From positions 310,001 to 374,000 of the forward strand of contig NZ_JALIFO010000001.1 of NCBI RefSeq assembly GCF_022867805.1: a stretch of 64,000 bases of DNA, written 5' to 3'. Both the position numbers and the translations under genes were made by a program. This DNA comes from Cuneatibacter sp. NSJ-177 (GTDB lineage Bacteria; Bacillota; Clostridia; Lachnospirales; Lachnospiraceae). The notes under the pieces are model-generated. The model saw nothing but the letters and a program-made list of their open reading frames with translations. It did not search any database and was not told where the DNA came from. Positions 9,406-18,598 of the stretch are shown here, piece by piece (positions within the stretch are counted from its first letter, which is position 1; the number at the start of each line of letters is the position of its first letter).

Positions 9406-11241
9406 ATGAAGATGAAGAGAGAAGACATTCGGAATATTGCCATCATCGCCCATGTTGACCACGGCAAGACCACGCTGGTGGATGGGCTGTTGAAGCAAAG
9501 CGGCGTGTTCCGTGCCAATCAGGAAGTTGTGGAGCGCGTCATGGACTCCAACGATATCGAGCGTGAGCGCGGTATCACGATCCTGTCCAAAAATACCGCA
9601 GTTTATTATAAGGATACGAAAATTAATATCATCGATACGCCCGGCCATGCGGACTTCGGCGGCGAGGTGGAACGCGTACTGAAGATGGTGAACGGCGTTG
9701 TGCTGGTGGTGGACGCGTTTGAAGGCCCTATGCCGCAGACCAAGTTTGTGCTGAAAAAGGCTTTGGAGCTGGATTTAGATGTGATCGTCTGTATCAATAA
9801 AGTCGACCGGCCGGAAGCACGCCCCGACGAGGTGGTGGATGAGGTGCTGGAGCTTTTGATGGAGCTGGATGCCAGCGACCGGCAGCTGGACTGCCCCTTT
9901 GTCTACGCCTCCGCCAAGGCAGGCTGGGCGGTCCGGGATCTGGACGATGAGAAAGTCAGCATGATCCCTCTTTTTGAGACGATCATGGAAGCGATCCCGG
10001 CTCCGGAGGGAGATCCGGATGCGGATACGCAGGTTCTGATCAGTACGATTGATTACAACGAGTATGTGGGCCGTATCGGCGTCGGCAAAGTGGACAACGG
10101 GAAGCTGCGGGTGAATCAGGAAGTCGTTTTGGTCAACGCCCACGACAAGGAGAAGTTCAAAAAAGTAAAGGTCAGCAAGCTTTACGAGTTTGAAGGCCTG
10201 GAAAAGGTAGCGGTGGAGGAAGCAAATATCGGCGCGATTGTAGCGATCTCCGGCATCTCGGATATCCATATCGGCGATACGCTCTGTTCCCCGGACAACC
10301 CGCAGCCGATTCCGTTTCAAAAGATTTCCGAACCGACCTTGGCGATGAACGTGATGGTAAACGACAGCCCTTTTGCCGGGCAGGAGGGCAAGTATGTGAC
10401 TTCCCGCCATCTGCGGGAGCGTTTGTTCCGGGAATTGAACACCGACGTCAGCCTGCGGGTCGAGGAGACCGACAGTCCGGACTGCTTTAAGATTTCCGGC
10501 CGCGGGGAGCTGCATTTGTCTGTTCTGATCGAGAATATGCGCCGGGAAGGCTATGAGTTTGCGGTCAGCAAAGCCGAGGTATTATACAAGGAAGATGAAA
10601 ACGGACACAAGCTGGAGCCCATGGAACGGGTCTATATCGATGTTCCCGATGAGTTTTCCGGCACGGTCATCGAGAAACTGAGCGGCCGTAAGGGCGAATT
10701 GATCAATATGTCCCCGTCCGGCACCGGCACGACACGGCTGGAGTTTTCTATTCCTTCCCGCGGTCTGATCGGCTACCGGGATGAGTTTTTGACCGACACG
10801 AAGGGGAACGGAATTTTGAACCAGCTGTTCGACGGCTATGACACTTACAAGGGCGACATTCAGTACCGGACCCAGGGTTCCCTGGTTGCTTTCGAGACCG
10901 GAGAGGCCATCACTTACGGCTTGTTCAACGCCCAGGGCCGCGGGATTTTGTTTGTCAATCCCGGCGACCGGGTATACGCGGGCATGGTGGTTGGGCAGAA
11001 CGCCAAGACCGATGACATCGAGGTCAATGTCTGCAAGAAGAAACAGCTGACCAATACCCGTGCGTCGGGCTCCGACGATGCTTTAAAACTGTCGCCGCCT
11101 CGAATCATGAGCCTGGAGCAGTGCATGGAATTCATCGACACCGACGAGCTGTTGGAGGTGACGCCGAAGAGCCTGCGCATCCGGAAGCGGATTTTGGATC
11201 CGACCCAGCGCAAGCGCGACGCCATGCGCAAGAAATCGTAA
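9406..11241 (+). CDS. typA: translational GTPase TypA/BipA
   Basis: Ribosome-binding GTPase of 611 residues, the full family length. G motifs are in place: AHVDHGKTT (G1), RGIT (G2), DTPGHADF (G3) and NKVD (G4). The EF-G-like domains and the TypA-specific C-terminal domain follow, including [12 protein letters not shown] and SRGLIGYR. TypA assists ribosome assembly and stress growth in other bacteria. A second ATG six bases downstream is an equally plausible start. Confidence 0.97.
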   Translation: MKMKREDIRNIAIIAHVDHGKTTLVDGLLKQSGVFRANQEVVERVMDSNDIERERGITILSKNTAVYYKDTKINIIDTPGHADFGGEVERVLKMVNGVVLVVDAFEGPMPQTKFVLKKALELDLDVIVCINKVDRPEARPDEVVDEVLELLMELDASDRQLDCPFVYASAKAGWAVRDLDDEKVSMIPLFETIMEAIPAPEGDPDADTQVLISTIDYNEYVGRIGVGKVDNGKLRVNQEVVLVNAHDKEKFKKVKVSKLYEFEGLEKVAVEEANIGAIVAISGISDIHIGDTLCSPDNPQPIPFQKISEPTLAMNVMVNDSPFAGQEGKYVTSRHLRERLFRELNTDVSLRVEETDSPDCFKISGRGELHLSVLIENMRREGYEFAVSKAEVLYKEDENGHKLEPMERVYIDVPDEFSGTVIEKLSGRKGELINMSPSGTGTTRLEFSIPSRGLIGYRDEFLTDTKGNGILNQLFDGYDTYKGDIQYRTQGSLVAFETGEAITYGLFNAQGRGILFVNPGDRVYAGMVVGQNAKTDDIEVNVCKKKQLTNTRASGSDDALKLSPPRIMSLEQCMEFIDTDELLEVTPKSLRIRKRILDPTQRKRDAMRKKS

Positions 11242-11292
11242 CTTTTTCTGCATCATAGATTCTCTCTGCAATGTGACAGTCAGGAGGCGGAG

Positions 11293-12078
11293 ATGGGGAC
11301 AGGATGGGAATGGCTGGCGGCTCCGATGGAGCAGCCGGAAGTGTATGGAGCGTTTCATCTGTTGGCAGCCGGGATTGGCGTCTGTCTGGCCGTGACTGCG
11401 GCCTGGCGGCTGCGCCGTCTTTCGGAAACGGCATTTTTGCGCCTGACCGGCGGGATCGGCTTTCTTTTGGCCGCCGCTGAAATCTTAAAGCAGTGTTTTC
11501 TATATGAAGTCGTATACCACCAGGGCTATGCCTGGTGGTATTTTCCTTTTCAGCTTTGCAGCCTGCCGCTTTATTTTTGCCCGGTGATCCCTTTTTTGAG
11601 GAGAGGACCGGCGAGGGAAGCTTTCTTAACCTTTTTGATGAGCTTTAACTTGTTGGGCGGGCTGGCGGCGTTAGCCGTACCGAATGATCTGCTTCATCCG
11701 TATCTCTTTTGGACTTGGCACGGCTTTCTCTGGCATATTTTTCTTGTGTTTCTTGGATGTCTTGCCGGATTCCACCGGACTGCTGTGCCAGAGCGGTCTC
11801 CGCGCCAATTTCTCTGCGCCCTGCCGGTCTGGGGAATCTCCGTAATTCTTGCCACAGTCTTCAATATCCTGCTTCATGGTAAGGGCGAAATCAATATGTT
11901 TTATATTTCCCCCTACTATCCGTCCACGCAGCCGGTGATTTCCTCTTTGGAGCAGGCATGGGGGATGCCGGCAGGGATTGCGGTGTATCTGCTGGGAATG
12001 GTGCTGGGGGCGCTGCTCCTATATGGACTGGTAAGTGTGGCCTGGAAACAGGGAGGGGGAAAAGAAATTCATTTTTAA
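11293..12078 (+). CDS. YwaF-like integral membrane protein
   Basis: Polytopic membrane protein of 261 residues with six or seven hydrophobic helices, matching the YwaF/TMEM164-like family in its WWYFPFQLCSLPLYFCP segment and conserved WHG histidine (FWTWHGFLWHIFLVFLG). A biochemical role has not been firmly assigned in bacteria. It starts 51 bases after typA with AGGAGG at 11282, and is followed by a separate promoter at 12137. Confidence 0.75.
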   Translation: MGTGWEWLAAPMEQPEVYGAFHLLAAGIGVCLAVTAAWRLRRLSETAFLRLTGGIGFLLAAAEILKQCFLYEVVYHQGYAWWYFPFQLCSLPLYFCPVIPFLRRGPAREAFLTFLMSFNLLGGLAALAVPNDLLHPYLFWTWHGFLWHIFLVFLGCLAGFHRTAVPERSPRQFLCALPVWGISVILATVFNILLHGKGEINMFYISPYYPSTQPVISSLEQAWGMPAGIAVYLLGMVLGALLLYGLVSVAWKQGGGKEIHF

Positions 12079-12136
12079 GGATTGTGCGATGATTTTCTTG
12101 TCTTTTGAATCAGAAAGCAGAAGACGTCTGGTATTC

Positions 12137-12165
12137 TTGACAATGTATTATATTGATGATAGAAT
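12137..12165 (+). promoter_or_regulatory. promoter of the ABC transporter-xdhC operon
   Basis: Consensus TTGACA at 12137-12142, a 17-base spacer and TAGAAT at 12160-12165. It lies about 57 bases before the lipoprotein gene and is among the best promoter matches in the window. Confidence 0.7.
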
Positions 12166-12221
12166 AATAAACGACTCATATTGGCAGGCTGAACAGCCAT
12201 ATTCTGAAAAAGGGGATAAAT

Positions 12222-13343
12222 ATGAAAAGATGGATGAGTGTTTTGCTGTCTATTGCCATGGTGCTTTCGCTGACTGCTTGCGGAAGCGGGACAGGTTCGA
12301 CGACAGCAGCGGCGACAACGGCCGCACCGGCCACAAAGGCAGAGACCACAGCAGCTGAGACCACGGCAGCGCCTGAAACAACGGCGGCGGCCACGACGGC
12401 TGCACAGGGAGCAATTTCTTTTACCGACCAGGGCGGACGGCAGGTTACTCTGGAAAAGCCGGCGGAATCGGTGGTGAGTTGCTATTATATCACTTCTTAC
12501 GCGATGATTGCCCTGGGGCTGACGGACCACCTGGTCGGCGTTGAGGACAACGCCGACAAGCGTCCGATGTACTCCCTGGCGGCGCCGGAGCTGATGGAGC
12601 TGAACTCCGTGGGCTCCTTGAAAGAATTCAATCTGGAGGCAGCGGCGGCTCTGAATCCTGATTTGATCCTGCTTCCGAAAAAGCTTTGGAGCAATGCGGA
12701 CACACTGACGGGCCTTGGCATCCAGGTGATCGAGGTGAACCCGGAGAGCCATGAGGAATTGGTGGAGATGCTCCATCTGATTGCGAAGGCCTGCGGCAAA
12801 GAGGAAAACGCCGTTGCCTTGGAGAACTATTACAATCAGAAGCTGGATGAAATCAAAGGTTTGACTGCGAATTTAACCGATGACCAGAAGCCGGTGGTCT
12901 ATATGGCCGGAAACTCCGATTATCTGACGACTGCGCCGGCCGCCATGTACCAGGCGACGCTGATCGACACTGCTGGAGGCGTGAATGCGGCGAAGGATGT
13001 GGAAGGCGATTATTGGGTTGAGGTCTCCTACGAACAAATCCTGGCGATGAATCCTGATGTGATCGTGATTCCCTGTGCGGCGAAATACATGGCGGAGGAT
13101 ATCTTAAAGGATGAGCAGTTGGCCGGCGTGACGGCTGTGAAAAATGAGGCGGTTTATCACATGCCAACCGAGCTGGAAGAATGGGATTCTCCGGTTCCTT
13201 CCGGAATTCTCGGCAATCTGTGGATGATGGCGGTTCTGCATGAGGATCTGTATTCCATGGAAACCATGCGAGGAGATGCGGCGGAGTTTTATCAGACGTT
13301 TTACGGAGTTACCATAGACGCGGAAAAATTGATTGGAAAGTAA
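12222..13343 (+). CDS. ABC transporter substrate-binding lipoprotein (FecB/BtuF type; possibly molybdate or tungstate)
   Basis: Extracellular binding lipoprotein of 373 residues. The signal peptide ends in LSLTAC with lipid attachment at Cys20, then a Thr/Ala-rich linker to about residue 65. The rest is a cluster A-III periplasmic binding fold as used by siderophore, haem, cobalamin and some oxyanion importers. Permease and ATPase genes follow directly, and xdhC closes the operon. FecCD-type MolBCA systems import molybdate/tungstate in Haemophilus, so the xdhC linkage makes an oxyanion plausible here. Iron-complex transport remains the alternative. Confidence 0.85.
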   Translation: MKRWMSVLLSIAMVLSLTACGSGTGSTTAAATTAAPATKAETTAAETTAAPETTAAATTAAQGAISFTDQGGRQVTLEKPAESVVSCYYITSYAMIALGLTDHLVGVEDNADKRPMYSLAAPELMELNSVGSLKEFNLEAAAALNPDLILLPKKLWSNADTLTGLGIQVIEVNPESHEELVEMLHLIAKACGKEENAVALENYYNQKLDEIKGLTANLTDDQKPVVYMAGNSDYLTTAPAAMYQATLIDTAGGVNAAKDVEGDYWVEVSYEQILAMNPDVIVIPCAAKYMAEDILKDEQLAGVTAVKNEAVYHMPTELEEWDSPVPSGILGNLWMMAVLHEDLYSMETMRGDAAEFYQTFYGVTIDAEKLIGK

Positions 13344-13346
13344 AAG

Positions 13347-14354
13347 ATGAAACAGCGGAAGGGATTGTCACCGAACATAGCGATTGCAGGAACCGGGATA
13401 TTGATTGCGGTACTGTTTCTGGTGTCAATCTGCGTAGGCCAATACCCCATTTCTCTTTCTGAGATCTGGGGTATTTTCCGCGGCGGAATGGAAGACACCA
13501 TGGCCTACAACGTATTCTATACGTTACGCCTGCCCCGGACAATCCTGGCCTTGATGGCCGGGATTGCGATGGGGGTGGCCGGAAGTATTTATCAGATCAT
13601 CTTTAAAAATCCCCTGGCGTCCCCGGATATCATCGGTGTGACGGCAGGCGCCAATCTGGGGGCGGCCGCAGCGATTCTGTTTTTGGGCGGATCAGCCGCG
13701 GCTTTGGCTGTGGGTGCTTTTGCAGGCGGTATTGTGGTGGTGCTTCTGGTCATGCTTTTGGTAAGGCTGACCGGGCTGAGCCGGACCTCCACCTATGTAT
13801 TGGCGGGGATCGTGATGTCCTCGGTGTCAAAGGCATTTATCATGATCCTGAAATTTTTTGCCGATCCGCAGAACGAGCTGGCGGCCATGGAATTTTGGAC
13901 CATGGGAAGCCTGGCCCAGGTGACCCGCTCGAAGCTTTTGGTGGTCGCTCCCTTATTTTTGATTTCCTTAATCGGACTGTTTTTAATGCGGAGGCAAATC
14001 GGGCTCATGGCGTTGAGCGAGGACGAGTGCCGGATGCTGGGCGTGCGGATCCGGCCGGTGCGGCTGGCGGTTCTGCTGCTTTCGACCCTGCTGGTGGCTT
14101 CCGTGGTCAGCGTGACAGGACTGATCGCATTTATCGGCCTGGTGGTGCCCCATATTGCCAAGCTGATGATCAAAAAAGGCGGCGCGGTTCTGACGATTTT
14201 ATCCGGATTGATCGGCGGTGCGATTCTGCTTCCGGCGGACTGCCTGGCGAGGAGTCTGGGCAGCGTCGAGATCCCAATCAGTATTCTAACCACATTTTTG
14301 GCGGTGCCGTTTTTATTTTACCTGATGTGCCGGCAGAAAGGAGGCGGGCAGTGA
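13347..14354 (+). CDS. FecCD-family ABC transporter permease
   Basis: Permease of 335 residues with about ten membrane helices. Family motifs are YTLRLPRTILALMAGIAMG near the N-terminus, KNPLASPDIIGVTAGAN and the cytoplasmic-coupling segment TGLIAFIGLVVPHIAK near residue 265. It lies 3 bases after the binding protein and overlaps the ATPase start. It should form a homodimeric channel with the downstream ATPase. Confidence 0.92.
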   Translation: MKQRKGLSPNIAIAGTGILIAVLFLVSICVGQYPISLSEIWGIFRGGMEDTMAYNVFYTLRLPRTILALMAGIAMGVAGSIYQIIFKNPLASPDIIGVTAGANLGAAAAILFLGGSAAALAVGAFAGGIVVVLLVMLLVRLTGLSRTSTYVLAGIVMSSVSKAFIMILKFFADPQNELAAMEFWTMGSLAQVTRSKLLVVAPLFLISLIGLFLMRRQIGLMALSEDECRMLGVRIRPVRLAVLLLSTLLVASVVSVTGLIAFIGLVVPHIAKLMIKKGGAVLTILSGLIGGAILLPADCLARSLGSVEIPISILTTFLAVPFLFYLMCRQKGGGQ

Positions 14355-15127
14355 AACCTCTGTTAAAGTTAAAAAATTTCTCGGTCTCCCATGGAAAAAA
14401 AGAGACGGTGCACGGAGTGGATTTGGAGCTGGCGGAGGGAGAATTCTGTGCTCTCCTTGGCTTAAATGGTTCTGGTAAAACCACGCTGCTGCGGGGGGTC
14501 TGCGGGCTTCTCCCCCATATTTCCGGGGAGTGCCGGATTCTGGAGGAAGATTGCCTGCGGCTCCATGAGTATCAAAGGGCGAAGAAAATGTCTTTTATCC
14601 CTCAGGTCAGCAGTGAGATCGATGGGATCACGGTGCTAGAGGTGGTGCTGATGGGGTGCAATCCTTATCTGCATCTGTTTGAGTCTCCGGGGGCCGGACA
14701 GAGGGCCCAGGCTGTACAGATTCTGGAAAAACTGGGACTAATTCAGTGGAAGGATAAGGAATTCTCTATTTTAAGCCAGGGGCAAAAGCAGCTGGTGATC
14801 TTGGCCCGTACATTGATGCAGGACACGCCGGTGCTCCTGATGGACGAGCCGGACAGCGCCCTGGACTTCTGCAACCGCCATATGGTTCTTGGGAAAATCC
14901 GGGACACGGTCCATGAGGAAAAGAAGGCCGGACTGATCACGCTTCACGATCCCAATTTTGCGATGAATTACTGCGACCGCCTGGTGTTGTTGAGGGACGG
15001 CAGGATTTGCGGGGAAATTCATATGCAGGGAGCCACGGAAGAGGAGATCCGGGGAAAACTTTCCGGGATCTACGGCGATGTAGAGATTGTCCCCCAGGGA
15101 AGCGCCTGGCTGATGGGGAAGGCTTGA
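14351..15127 (+). CDS. ABC transporter ATP-binding protein
   Basis: ATPase of 258 residues that powers the FecCD-type importer. Walker A is GLNGSGKTT, the signature is LSQGQKQ, Walker B is PVLLMDEPDSALD, and the switch histidine is in TLHDPNF. The start is the GTG at 14351, which overlaps the permease stop (GTGA). A longer frame upstream, from 13895, lies inside the permease gene and is rejected. The next gene, xdhC, begins 13 bases later. Confidence 0.93.
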   Translation: MKPLLKLKNFSVSHGKKETVHGVDLELAEGEFCALLGLNGSGKTTLLRGVCGLLPHISGECRILEEDCLRLHEYQRAKKMSFIPQVSSEIDGITVLEVVLMGCNPYLHLFESPGAGQRAQAVQILEKLGLIQWKDKEFSILSQGQKQLVILARTLMQDTPVLLMDEPDSALDFCNRHMVLGKIRDTVHEEKKAGLITLHDPNFAMNYCDRLVLLRDGRICGEIHMQGATEEEIRGKLSGIYGDVEIVPQGSAWLMGKA

Positions 15128-15140
15128 GGAAGGAGTAAAA

Positions 15141-15938
15141 ATGGAAGAAAAGATGTTGCTGAAAAAGCAGATGGAGGCGCTGGAAAACGGCAAGAGTTAT
15201 GCGGTGGTGACGATTGTGGAATCCGACGGCTCGACGCCCCGCAGCAGCGGGAAGATGCTGGTCTATGAGGACGGCAGTACCGAGGGCACGGTCGGCGGCG
15301 GTGCCATAGAGCGGATGGCGGCAAAAGATGCGGCGGATTATTTGAAAACCGGAAAGAATGCGCTGCGCACCTATGATCTTACCTCTGAGGCGTCGGAGAC
15401 GGGAATGACTTGCGGCGGACATATGACAGTCTGGATCGAGAGTTTTTCCGCCAAGCCGCTTTTGGTGATCTGCGGCGCCGGGCATGTAGGCGGCGCGCTG
15501 CTTCCCGTGGCCAAGACCATTGGTTTCCGGACCATGCTGCTGGACAACCGGGATCCGGAGCTGATTCGGGATAAAGTGGAGCTTGCGGATGTGTTCGTGC
15601 CGGTGAAAGATTTTGAGAAGGATCTTGACGGTATGGATCTGCCGGATGGCGCCTTCTATGTGATCGTGACCTTCGGGCACCACCATGATGCGGAGGCTTT
15701 AAAAGCGGTTTTGAAAAAAAACAGCGCTTACGTGGGAATGATCGGGAGCCGGAAAAAAGTACAGGGAGTGTACGACCGGCTGAAAGGCGAAGGCGTTTCC
15801 GAGGAGGAACTGGAGACAGTCTACAGCCCGATTGGACTGGATATCGGTGGGGAGACGCCGGAGGAGATCGCCGTCTCGATCATGGCGGAAATCTTGATGG
15901 TGAAAAATGGGCGGACCGGGAAGCATATGAAGAAGTGA
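15141..15938 (+). CDS. xdhC: XdhC-family molybdenum hydroxylase maturation factor
   Basis: Protein of 265 residues. The N-terminal XdhC/CoxI part contains GSTPRSSGKMLV and TVGGGAIE, then GMTCGG. The C-terminal Rossmann part contains VICGAGHVGGALLP and ends with SPIGLDIGGETPEEIAVSI. XdhC proteins bind molybdenum cofactor and help its sulfuration and insertion into xanthine dehydrogenase-type enzymes. A likely client lies at 60239-63076. Its place in a transporter operon suggests that cofactor metal supply and insertion are co-regulated. Confidence 0.92.
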   Translation: MEEKMLLKKQMEALENGKSYAVVTIVESDGSTPRSSGKMLVYEDGSTEGTVGGGAIERMAAKDAADYLKTGKNALRTYDLTSEASETGMTCGGHMTVWIESFSAKPLLVICGAGHVGGALLPVAKTIGFRTMLLDNRDPELIRDKVELADVFVPVKDFEKDLDGMDLPDGAFYVIVTFGHHHDAEALKAVLKKNSAYVGMIGSRKKVQGVYDRLKGEGVSEEELETVYSPIGLDIGGETPEEIAVSIMAEILMVKNGRTGKHMKK

Positions 15939-15990
15939 TGCCTGGTTGCAGCGTTTCTGCGGGCGGCATGGCAATAGGGAGGGATTGAGG

Positions 15991-16170
15991 ATGAAGAAGA
16001 AAATCTTAACTTCGATTATCGTGATTGCCGTTTTTCTGATCCAGATATGGAGAAATTCAGGACCGAATGCAGAACCCTATGTCGTGATCATAGCGGGAGG
16101 ATTTTCAGCATTCTTGGCCTGGGCTTTTTTGCAGCTTGTGTTTCTTCTATTGGACCGGCACAAAAAATGA
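15991..16170 (+). CDS. small membrane protein, unknown
   Basis: A 59-residue protein with two hydrophobic helices (residues about 4-20 and 30-53) and basic ends (MKKK at the start, DRHKK at the end). The start at 15991 follows GGGAGGGATTGAGG; a longer frame from 15946 lacks such a site. It closes the transporter-xdhC operon before the terminator at 16323. No family recognised. Confidence 0.5.
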   Translation: MKKKILTSIIVIAVFLIQIWRNSGPNAEPYVVIIAGGFSAFLAWAFLQLVFLLLDRHKK

Positions 16171-16322
16171 AAGGCTGTTGGAAATTGAATTTTTTTGCAA
16201 GATATCCCGTTTGGCAGTGATACAAATGTTGATGTTCTGCAAAAGGGACCATTTCTGGGACAGCCCCCGGCTTGGATGGAGCAAAGCAGAAAATTTCATA
16301 GGGAACATCCCTGGGAGAGAGG

Positions 16323-16356
16323 GCGCGAACCGATGAATGAGCGGTTCGCGCTTTTT
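16323..16356 (+). terminator. rho-independent terminator
   Basis: A perfect 10-bp stem, GCGCGAACCG (16323-16332) with CGGTTCGCGC (16342-16351), a 9-base loop and five T residues. It ends the operon beginning at 12222. The stretch 16171-16322 contains no convincing gene. Confidence 0.85.
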
Positions 16357-16379
16357 GAAATGAATCTTATAAAAAACAG

Positions 16380-16408
16380 TGGACAAAACCGATTGTAGGT
16401 GGTATAAT
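16380..16408 (+). promoter_or_regulatory. orphan promoter-like sequence
   Basis: TGGACA (16380-16385), a 17-base spacer and TATAAT (16403-16408). No gene with a ribosome site follows within 450 bases; the next real start is at 16905. It may drive the surface operon through a long leader, or be a relic. Confidence 0.4.
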
Positions 16409-16520
16409 AATTTCCACAAAAACACTTTTAGTTTCAATAAAAGACGATTGCTTCTTATCTTATTTCTTGAGGTTTTTCTAGTCGGTTCTGGCTACATTCA
16501 GTATATTCCATTTTTGGCTT

Positions 16521-16868
16521 CTACCTCTTTTTATCGTGCAGAAAAGCCGTTCCTAATTCTCTATTCCAATATTCATCTGGAGCACAATCCATCACATTTT
16601 TTACTTCCGATAAAGCCCTCTCTGTCTAATCTGCAATCATCTCGGAATATGTCTTTGAAATCAAAATTCCCTCCGTCCATATAGTGATGCCCGCCTCATC
16701 GTTGAGAGCGGCAATCCCAACGGAATTTCTTATCATTCGAATGCTTGGCGTCCGGAGTGTCAAATACCCGCAGGAATAGAAATGGTTATTCCATGTACCA
16801 CCGCGCGGGGCCTTTTGCCTTCCGCCGGCGAATCTTCGTGGTTTACATGTAAGCGCCCGATCTATGGG
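16521..16868 (-). pseudogene. decayed coding remnant, unknown family
   Basis: The minus strand is open for 116 codons between TGA (16869-16871) and TAG (16521-16523), interrupted once by an in-frame TAG at 16626-16628. The translation looks protein-like on both sides of that stop (for example SVGIAALNDEAGI before it and DCAPDEYWNRELG after it). Base composition is lower in GC than the flanking genes. There is no start codon with a ribosome site. I read it as the remains of a gene; family not recognised. The plus-strand frames here look non-coding. Confidence 0.35.
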
Positions 16869-16904
16869 TCAGTACAGAACCGATAAAAAGGAAAGGTAGG
16901 TATT

Positions 16905-18182
16905 ATGATGAAACGATGGTTTGAAATTGCCGGGGGACTGGCCCTGGCAGCGTTTTGTTTGGTCTTTGCCGCGCCAGTCGAAGGAATGGCTTTTTTGATC
17001 CCAAGACCGCCGGAAATCAGAAATGCGGCGCAATGCTTTTTGCGGCCGGAAGCAGAGCCGCCTGGGGAGGATACGGCGGCGTTTGTGTCCCGGCTGTACC
17101 GGACTTGTCTGGGACGGGAAGCGGATGCCGGAGGTTTGTTTTTTTGGCAGGCCCGTTTGGAGTCCGGGGAAGCTGCGGGAGCGGATGTGGCGGCCGGTTT
17201 CTTTTTGTCTAGAGAGTATCAGGATATGGACCAGGAGGATGGGCAATACGTGGATGACTTGTACCGCGCCGTGCTGGGCCGTGAGCCGGACCGCGGGGGA
17301 AAAGAATTTTGGCTGGACTGTATGGAAGCCGGGAGCAGCCGCCATTTGGTGCTGAGCGGTTTTACAAACTCTCAGGAATTCAGGAGTCTTTGTTCCCGAT
17401 ACAGAGTAGACCCAGGTTCTTACACGTCGCCGGAAATCCGCGATCAAAACAGAGAGGTAACGGCATTTGTCCAGCGCATGTACCGATTGGTGCTTCGAAG
17501 AGACGGGGAAGCCGAAGGCTTGAACAATTGGACTTCTTTTTTGCTGGAACAAGGAGGGACCGGATCGGAGGCCGCCGAAGGATTTTTCCTGAGCGAAGAA
17601 TTTCGGAGGCGGAAAACGGATTTGGACGATTATGTGGAGCTGCTCTACCGGGCGCTGCTAGGGCGAAATTCGGATCCGGAAGGAAAAAGAGATTGGATTG
17701 AGGCCGTGAGATCTGGACGGATGACGCCGGCCGAATTGATCGGCTCCTTTGCCGGGAGTGAAGAATTTAGACGGCTATGCCAAAAATACGGCGTTAGCGC
17801 CGGATCCCGGAGCCGGTCTGGCGGCGATCTTCCCAATGTGAGAATTTTTCAGCCGGAATCCGTCCCGGAGATGAGAACTCTGGTTAACCAATTGAGGGAG
17901 AACAAGGGGCTTCCCCCGTTTGCATCCTCGGATCAGATGGAGGCGCTGGCTCTTCGCCGTGCAGAGGAGATCAGCCGGAATTACAGCCACGAAGGGCATC
18001 AAGGCGGGGAAAACCTGGCCTACAGTTCCAGTAAGTCGGCCGGTGCAGAGAAAATATTTCAGGGCTGGGTCAACAGTTCCGAGCATTTGGAAAATCTGAC
18101 GGCCAAGGGGTACCGGACCATGGGCTGTGCGAAATATGTGACGGAGCGGGGCTCCTATTGGGTTTTGGTTCTGGGAAACTGA
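16905..18182 (+). CDS. secreted DUF4214 protein with C-terminal CAP domain
   Basis: Exported protein of 425 residues. A signal peptide covers about residues 1-27. Two DUF4214-type blocks follow (about 55-165 and 185-295), with LGREADAGG, LGREPDRGG and LGRNSDPEG motifs. The last 110 residues form a CAP (SCP/PR1-like) domain with the YSHEGHQGGENLAY signature. CAP domains occur in many secreted bacterial proteins, usually of unclear biochemical role. The first DUF4214 half resembles the protein at 110-1735, so the two appear to be built from the same module. First gene of the surface operon to 23360. Confidence 0.82.
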   Translation: MMKRWFEIAGGLALAAFCLVFAAPVEGMAFLIPRPPEIRNAAQCFLRPEAEPPGEDTAAFVSRLYRTCLGREADAGGLFFWQARLESGEAAGADVAAGFFLSREYQDMDQEDGQYVDDLYRAVLGREPDRGGKEFWLDCMEAGSSRHLVLSGFTNSQEFRSLCSRYRVDPGSYTSPEIRDQNREVTAFVQRMYRLVLRRDGEAEGLNNWTSFLLEQGGTGSEAAEGFFLSEEFRRRKTDLDDYVELLYRALLGRNSDPEGKRDWIEAVRSGRMTPAELIGSFAGSEEFRRLCQKYGVSAGSRSRSGGDLPNVRIFQPESVPEMRTLVNQLRENKGLPPFASSDQMEALALRRAEEISRNYSHEGHQGGENLAYSSSKSAGAEKIFQGWVNSSEHLENLTAKGYRTMGCAKYVTERGSYWVLVLGN

Positions 18183-18215
18183 TCAAGCAAGGGGAACGAA
18201 CAGAAAGGAAAAACA

Positions 18216-18581
18216 ATGAGAATTTACGGAAAAGCAGTGTTGGCAGGTATGGCGGGAATTTTACTGTTTGGGACCTTGGTTTACGCAAAAGAGGAACCTG
18301 ATTCCTTGCCGGAGGAAATGGCGGTTTCCTGGTATGAAAATGGCGTTCAGCAGGGGCTCTACACGAATCCTGGACTGGAGGATACGGTGGGCGTTTTCTT
18401 CCAAAATGAGACGCTGGACAACATCCTTATGATGAGCAGGGATCCCTCCCTGGAAGAATGGAGTGTGGATCAATTCTTTGCAGGAACCGTATTCCGGGAT
18501 CTGACGGTAGACGAACTGGAGGCCTTCTATGCGGAGGGCTACCGTGACATGAACGAAGTTTTGACGGCGCTTGGATATTAA
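18216..18581 (+). CDS. small secreted protein, unknown
   Basis: A 121-residue protein with a clear signal peptide (MRIYGKAVLAGMAG..., cut near VYAKEE). The mature part is acidic, with no cysteine and no recognisable domain. It lies between the DUF4214-CAP gene and the large adhesin gene, 34 and 17 bases away, so it is likely co-expressed with them. An accessory role at the cell surface is a guess from position. Confidence 0.65.
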   Translation: MRIYGKAVLAGMAGILLFGTLVYAKEEPDSLPEEMAVSWYENGVQQGLYTNPGLEDTVGVFFQNETLDNILMMSRDPSLEEWSVDQFFAGTVFRDLTVDELEAFYAEGYRDMNEVLTALGY

Positions 18582-18598
18582 AGCAGAAGGAGGAGTTT

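Noticed and set aside
12075-12776. Minus-strand Cys/Arg-rich frame
   Set aside because: Produced by the Thr/Ala-rich linker of the lipoprotein read backwards.
16379-16684. Plus-strand frame of 101 codons in the low-GC gap
   Set aside because: No ribosome site, no domain, and it overlaps the better-looking minus-strand remnant.
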